A DNA stretch of 7,905 bases from NCBI GenBank assembly GCA_900757235.1, contig CAAENB010000166.1, positions 1 to 7,905 of the forward strand, in the 5' to 3' direction. Position numbers and translations under genes: made by a program. This DNA comes from an uncultured Collinsella sp. (lineage in GTDB: Bacteria > Actinomycetota > Coriobacteriia > Coriobacteriales > Coriobacteriaceae). Below, in pieces: positions 6,292 through 7,905 of the stretch. Within the stretch, counting starts at the first letter, position 1; each line of letters opens with the position of its first letter. The notes beneath the pieces were generated by a model. The model was not told the origin of the DNA. It did not search any database and worked only from the letters and a program-made list of their open reading frames with translations.

Positions 6292-6963
6292 CTAAACCGA
6301 ATAGCCCTGGCCGCGGTGCGTGGTCAGATACCCCTTGACGCCGATTTTTTCGAGCGTGGTGCGCAGGCGGTTGATGTTGACGGTAAGCGTGTTGTCGTCC
6401 ACGAAAGCATCGGAGTCCCACAGGTCCTGCATGATGGCCGAGCGCGAGACAATCTTGCCCGCGCGGCTCAGGAGCAAAGAGAGGATGCGCAGCTCGTTTT
6501 TGGTGAGCTCGGTACTGTCGCCGGTTTGCGTGTTGGTGACCGCGGAGCGGGCGAGGTCGAGCTCCAGCCCCTTGTGAACGACCGTGCTGCGCTCGCCGGC
6601 AGCCGCGGTGCGACGCAGCAGTGCGTTGATGCGCGCCACGAGCACGCGGGCGCTGTATGGCTTGGGGACAAAGTCGTCCGCGCCGAGCGTCATGGCCATG
6701 ACCTCGTCGATCTCGGTCGTGCGCGACGTGAGGACGATGATGGGGACCTCAGATTCGCGGCGGACTTCGTGGCAGATATGCTGGCCGTCTTTGACGGGAA
6801 GCGTGAGGTCGAGCAGCACCAGGTCGGGCGCGGCGGCGAGAATATCGCGCGAGACGTGCTCGAACGATTCGCAGGCCTCGACCTCAAAACCGGCACGAGC
6901 AAGGATGTCGGCAAGCTCGCGACGAATGGGCTCGTCGTCCTCAACGATATAGATCAGCGCCAT
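6292..6963 (-). CDS. Response regulator, OmpR/PhoB family, BceR-like
   Basis: A 223-residue DNA-binding regulator, first gene of a two-gene operon with the histidine kinase. The receiver domain (1 to about 118) has the acidic pocket E8-D9-D10, phospho-acceptor Asp52 in VLLDLTLP, switch Thr79 in VLTS, and Lys101 in FVPKPY. A winged-helix effector domain (about 127-223) follows, with the recognition helix in DDNTLTVNINRLRTTLEKIG (189-208) and the characteristic RGQGYSV wing at the C-terminus. Length and domain order are normal. The ATG at 6963 was chosen because AGGGGAG lies 8 bases upstream and the receiver fold begins immediately; the reading frame stays open to 7086 but that extension has no family sequence. 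Assignment to the BceR group rests mainly on its partner kinase. Confidence 0.94.
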   Translation of the reverse strand: MALIYIVEDDEPIRRELADILARAGFEVEACESFEHVSRDILAAAPDLVLLDLTLPVKDGQHICHEVRRESEVPIIVLTSRTTEIDEVMAMTLGADDFVPKPYSARVLVARINALLRRTAAAGERSTVVHKGLELDLARSAVTNTQTGDSTELTKNELRILSLLLSRAGKIVSRSAIMQDLWDSDAFVDDNTLTVNINRLRTTLEKIGVKGYLTTHRGQGYSV

Positions 6964-6996
6964 GGATTCCGCTCCCCTCTTGGTTGTCTTGCCACC

Positions 6997-7019
6997 ATTA
7001 TGGCTGCGAACCTGCAGGT
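6997..7019 (-). promoter_or_regulatory. Candidate promoter of the two-component operon, with palindrome
   Basis: CATAAT (7002-6997) on the minus strand matches the -10 consensus at 5 of 6 positions. It predicts a start near 6990 and a leader of about 27 bases carrying the AGGGGAG site. There is no recognisable -35. Instead, a perfect 10-base palindrome, ACCTGCAGGT (7010-7019), occupies the spacer region, a place where a bound protein would block or remodel polymerase binding. Confidence 0.4.
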
Positions 7020-7042
7020 GTGTACCGCGCACGGTGCCAAGG

Positions 7043-7056
7043 TGACAGAACTGTTC
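7043..7056. promoter_or_regulatory. Candidate BceR-like operator upstream of the regulator gene
   Basis: TGACA-GAAC-TGTTC resembles TNACA-N4-TGTAA: the first half-site is perfect and the second has two mismatches. It also reads as the short palindromes ACAG-AA-CTGT and GAAC-T-GTTC. It lies about 53-66 bases upstream of the predicted start of the two-component operon, where activators of this family commonly bind. The paired site near uppP is at 4448-4461. This is a low-confidence inference. Confidence 0.22.
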
Positions 7057-7096
7057 GCGAGCGGGGACGTTTTGTCCGCCTCGCACTCGCAGCGGT

Positions 7097-7144
7097 GACG
7101 GGGACCAAAATGATTATTAAATCCCCGTCCCAGAAAAATCATTT
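7097..7144 (-). other. Pseudoknot-capable element at the 3' end of the 7143-7850 gene
   Basis: GACGGGGA (7097-7104) pairs perfectly with TCCCCGTC (7122-7129), and AAATGATT (7108-7115) pairs perfectly with AATCATTT (7137-7144). The two 8-bp helices interlock in the order of an H-type pseudoknot, and the second overlaps the stop codon of the adjoining gene. The stretch is AT-rich against its GC-rich surroundings. Neither stem has a T-tract after it on the minus strand, so a standard terminator is unlikely. A smaller hairpin with a bulge lies next to it at 7061-7079. The structure is predicted by eye only. Confidence 0.4.
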
Positions 7145-7850
7145 AGCGGCGGGAACGGAGCTTTTCGTAGCCGTCGGCGAAGAAGGCGACCGTCGCGGCG
7201 TCGGCCTCGGCGGCGTCCGTCTCGGTTGCGGGGACCACGCCGTGCTCGTCGCTCACCAGGAACAACGCGCCCTTAAGCTGCGCGGGAATGTCTACGCGCG
7301 TGACCGGGATGCCCTTGGTCTGGGCCAGCTGCTCGATGAGCGTCGCCGTGCCGCACAGGAACTCGTCCGCCGGCGCCACAAAGGCGAGCTCGCCGTTGTT
7401 GACGGCGGCGAGCAGCTCGGGCGCCACACCAGTTTCGTCAGCCTCGGAGCGGGCCTCGGCAGAGCGGGCACGCAGCGCCTTGGCCGACGTATCGGCGAGC
7501 GGCTCGTACTCCCCCACCGTCATGGCGGCGTTGCCGTTGATGTCGATCACCAGCATGAGCACGCCGTCGCGTGCGGTGTAGTCGCCTTCGGCAAGCGACC
7601 ACTCAACGTGCTGTTTGGCCCAGCTGAGCATGTTATGGGTAAGCGGCTCGCCCTGCACCAGGCGCTCGGATAGCGCGCGAATGTGGCGGTTGAGCATGGG
7701 CACCTTTTTGTTGGACATGCGCCAACGGCAGACAAGCGCGGGCTTGTCGAGCGTGAACTTCTCGACCGCCTCCTGATTGGCGCAAAAGTCCTCGTACGCA
7801 CGCTGGTCCTCGGCATTGCCAAACAGCTCGGCATCATCAATCTGGGGCAT
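7143..7850 (-). CDS. Uncharacterised protein, possibly a divergent class IV aminotransferase-fold protein
   Basis: The function is not recognised with confidence. The 235-residue protein is soluble, with no signal peptide or membrane helix. The stretch GTATLIEQLAQTKGIPVTRVDI (167-188), then LFLVSDEHGVVPA (196-208), resembles the C-terminal lobe of class IV aminotransferases and aminodeoxychorismate lyases (typically G-x-TR-x(3)-LEL-A-x(3)-GIPVEERDL, then EVFLTNS-x-GVVPV). VPMLNRHIRALSERL (50-64) resembles their N-terminal HLxRL helix, and PLADTSAKALRARSAEA (117-133) could hold the PLP lysine (K124). The ExxTSNxF motif expected after it is missing and that region looks shortened, so catalysis is doubtful. 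The ATG at 7850 has AAAGG 7 bases upstream and gives a normal leader from the TATAAG box. The alternative ATG at 7874 adds 8 residues but would make the message nearly leaderless. It is transcribed in the same direction as the two-component operon, 179 bases upstream of it. Confidence 0.8.
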   Translation of the reverse strand: MPQIDDAELFGNAEDQRAYEDFCANQEAVEKFTLDKPALVCRWRMSNKKVPMLNRHIRALSERLVQGEPLTHNMLSWAKQHVEWSLAEGDYTARDGVLMLVIDINGNAAMTVGEYEPLADTSAKALRARSAEARSEADETGVAPELLAAVNNGELAFVAPADEFLCGTATLIEQLAQTKGIPVTRVDIPAQLKGALFLVSDEHGVVPATETDAAEADAATVAFFADGYEKLRSRR

Positions 7851-7882
7851 GGTCATACCTTTCGTGTTAGTCATTCCGTCCT

Positions 7883-7891
7883 CTTATACCA
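7883..7891 (-). promoter_or_regulatory. Extended -10 promoter of the 7143-7850 gene
   Basis: On the minus strand TGG-TATAAG (7891-7883) matches the extended -10 form TGn-TATAAT with one mismatch. Transcription would start near 7876. That leaves about 25 bases before the ATG at 7850, or almost none before the ATG at 7874. No -35 can be judged, because the window ends 14 bases further on. Confidence 0.45.
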
Positions 7892-7905
7892 AAAAGACGG
7901 CCCTC
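7891..7905 (-). terminator. Possible right half of a terminator from a gene beyond the window
   Basis: On the minus strand the edge reads GAGGGCCGTC followed by TTTTT (7895-7891). It looks like the 3' stem arm and T-tract of an intrinsic terminator serving a minus-strand gene outside the window. The 5' arm is not visible, so this is only a suggestion. Confidence 0.25.

Noticed and set aside
7048..7056. GAAC-T-GTTC as a LexA/SOS box
   Set aside because: Gram-positive LexA boxes have four bases between the GAAC and GTTC halves. Here there is one.
6964..7086. Upstream 41-residue extension of the response regulator
   Set aside because: It has no receiver-domain sequence, covers the predicted promoter and palindrome, and the ATG at 6963 has a good ribosome binding site.
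5650..7098. 482-codon open frame on the plus strand antisense to the kinase and regulator genes
   Set aside because: It lies opposite two clear two-component genes with complete motifs, has no good ribosome binding site and has a His/Arg/Ala-rich composition typical of the antisense frame of high-GC genes.

Overview
The window reads as a chromosomal segment of a high-GC Gram-positive bacterium. G/C-ending codons, strong AGGAGG-type ribosome binding sites, a PcrA helicase with a C-terminal Tudor-like domain and long Ala/Pro/Gly-rich inserts point to an actinomycete of the Coriobacteriia, most likely Collinsella or a close relative. The genus is an inference from protein character, not the result of a search. 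No tRNA, rRNA, CRISPR array, transposase or phage gene is visible.

Layout, left to right. (1) An enlarged PcrA/UvrD DNA helicase on the minus strand (94-2994), with a hairpin past its stop. (2) A 356-base gene-free stretch (2995-3350) that holds the helicase promoter, a symmetrical double inverted repeat (3134-3200), a smaller hairpin (3208-3233), and an imperfect 23-bp inverted repeat (3236-3335) wrapped around the uppP terminator. (3) uppP, undecaprenyl-diphosphatase, on the minus strand from a TTG start (3351-4331). (4) A 249-base divergent promoter region. (5) A single-domain universal stress protein on the plus strand (4581-5018). (6) A convergent gap (5019-5238) with a 92-base nested hairpin, a clean intrinsic terminator and a small tandem duplication. 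(7) A minus-strand two-component operon: an OmpR-family response regulator (6292-6963) followed 9 bases later by an intramembrane-sensing, BceS-like histidine kinase (5239-6282). (8) A 179-base gap with the regulator promoter, a candidate operator and a pseudoknot-capable RNA. (9) A minus-strand gene of unassigned function (7143-7850) whose C-terminal half resembles class IV aminotransferases.

Functional links. UppP recycles undecaprenyl pyrophosphate, the target of bacitracin. The sensor kinase has the architecture of kinases that respond to bacitracin-like peptide antibiotics through a partner ABC transporter, which is not in this window. A similar T.ACAGAA.TG element lies about 55-75 bases upstream of the predicted starts of both the regulator and uppP. 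A shared envelope-stress regulon is therefore a testable idea, not a demonstrated one.

The protein genes are mostly ordinary. The most unusual feature of the window is how much palindromic, structured DNA sits in its intergenic gaps, especially at gene 3' ends. No clearly new multi-gene system is visible.
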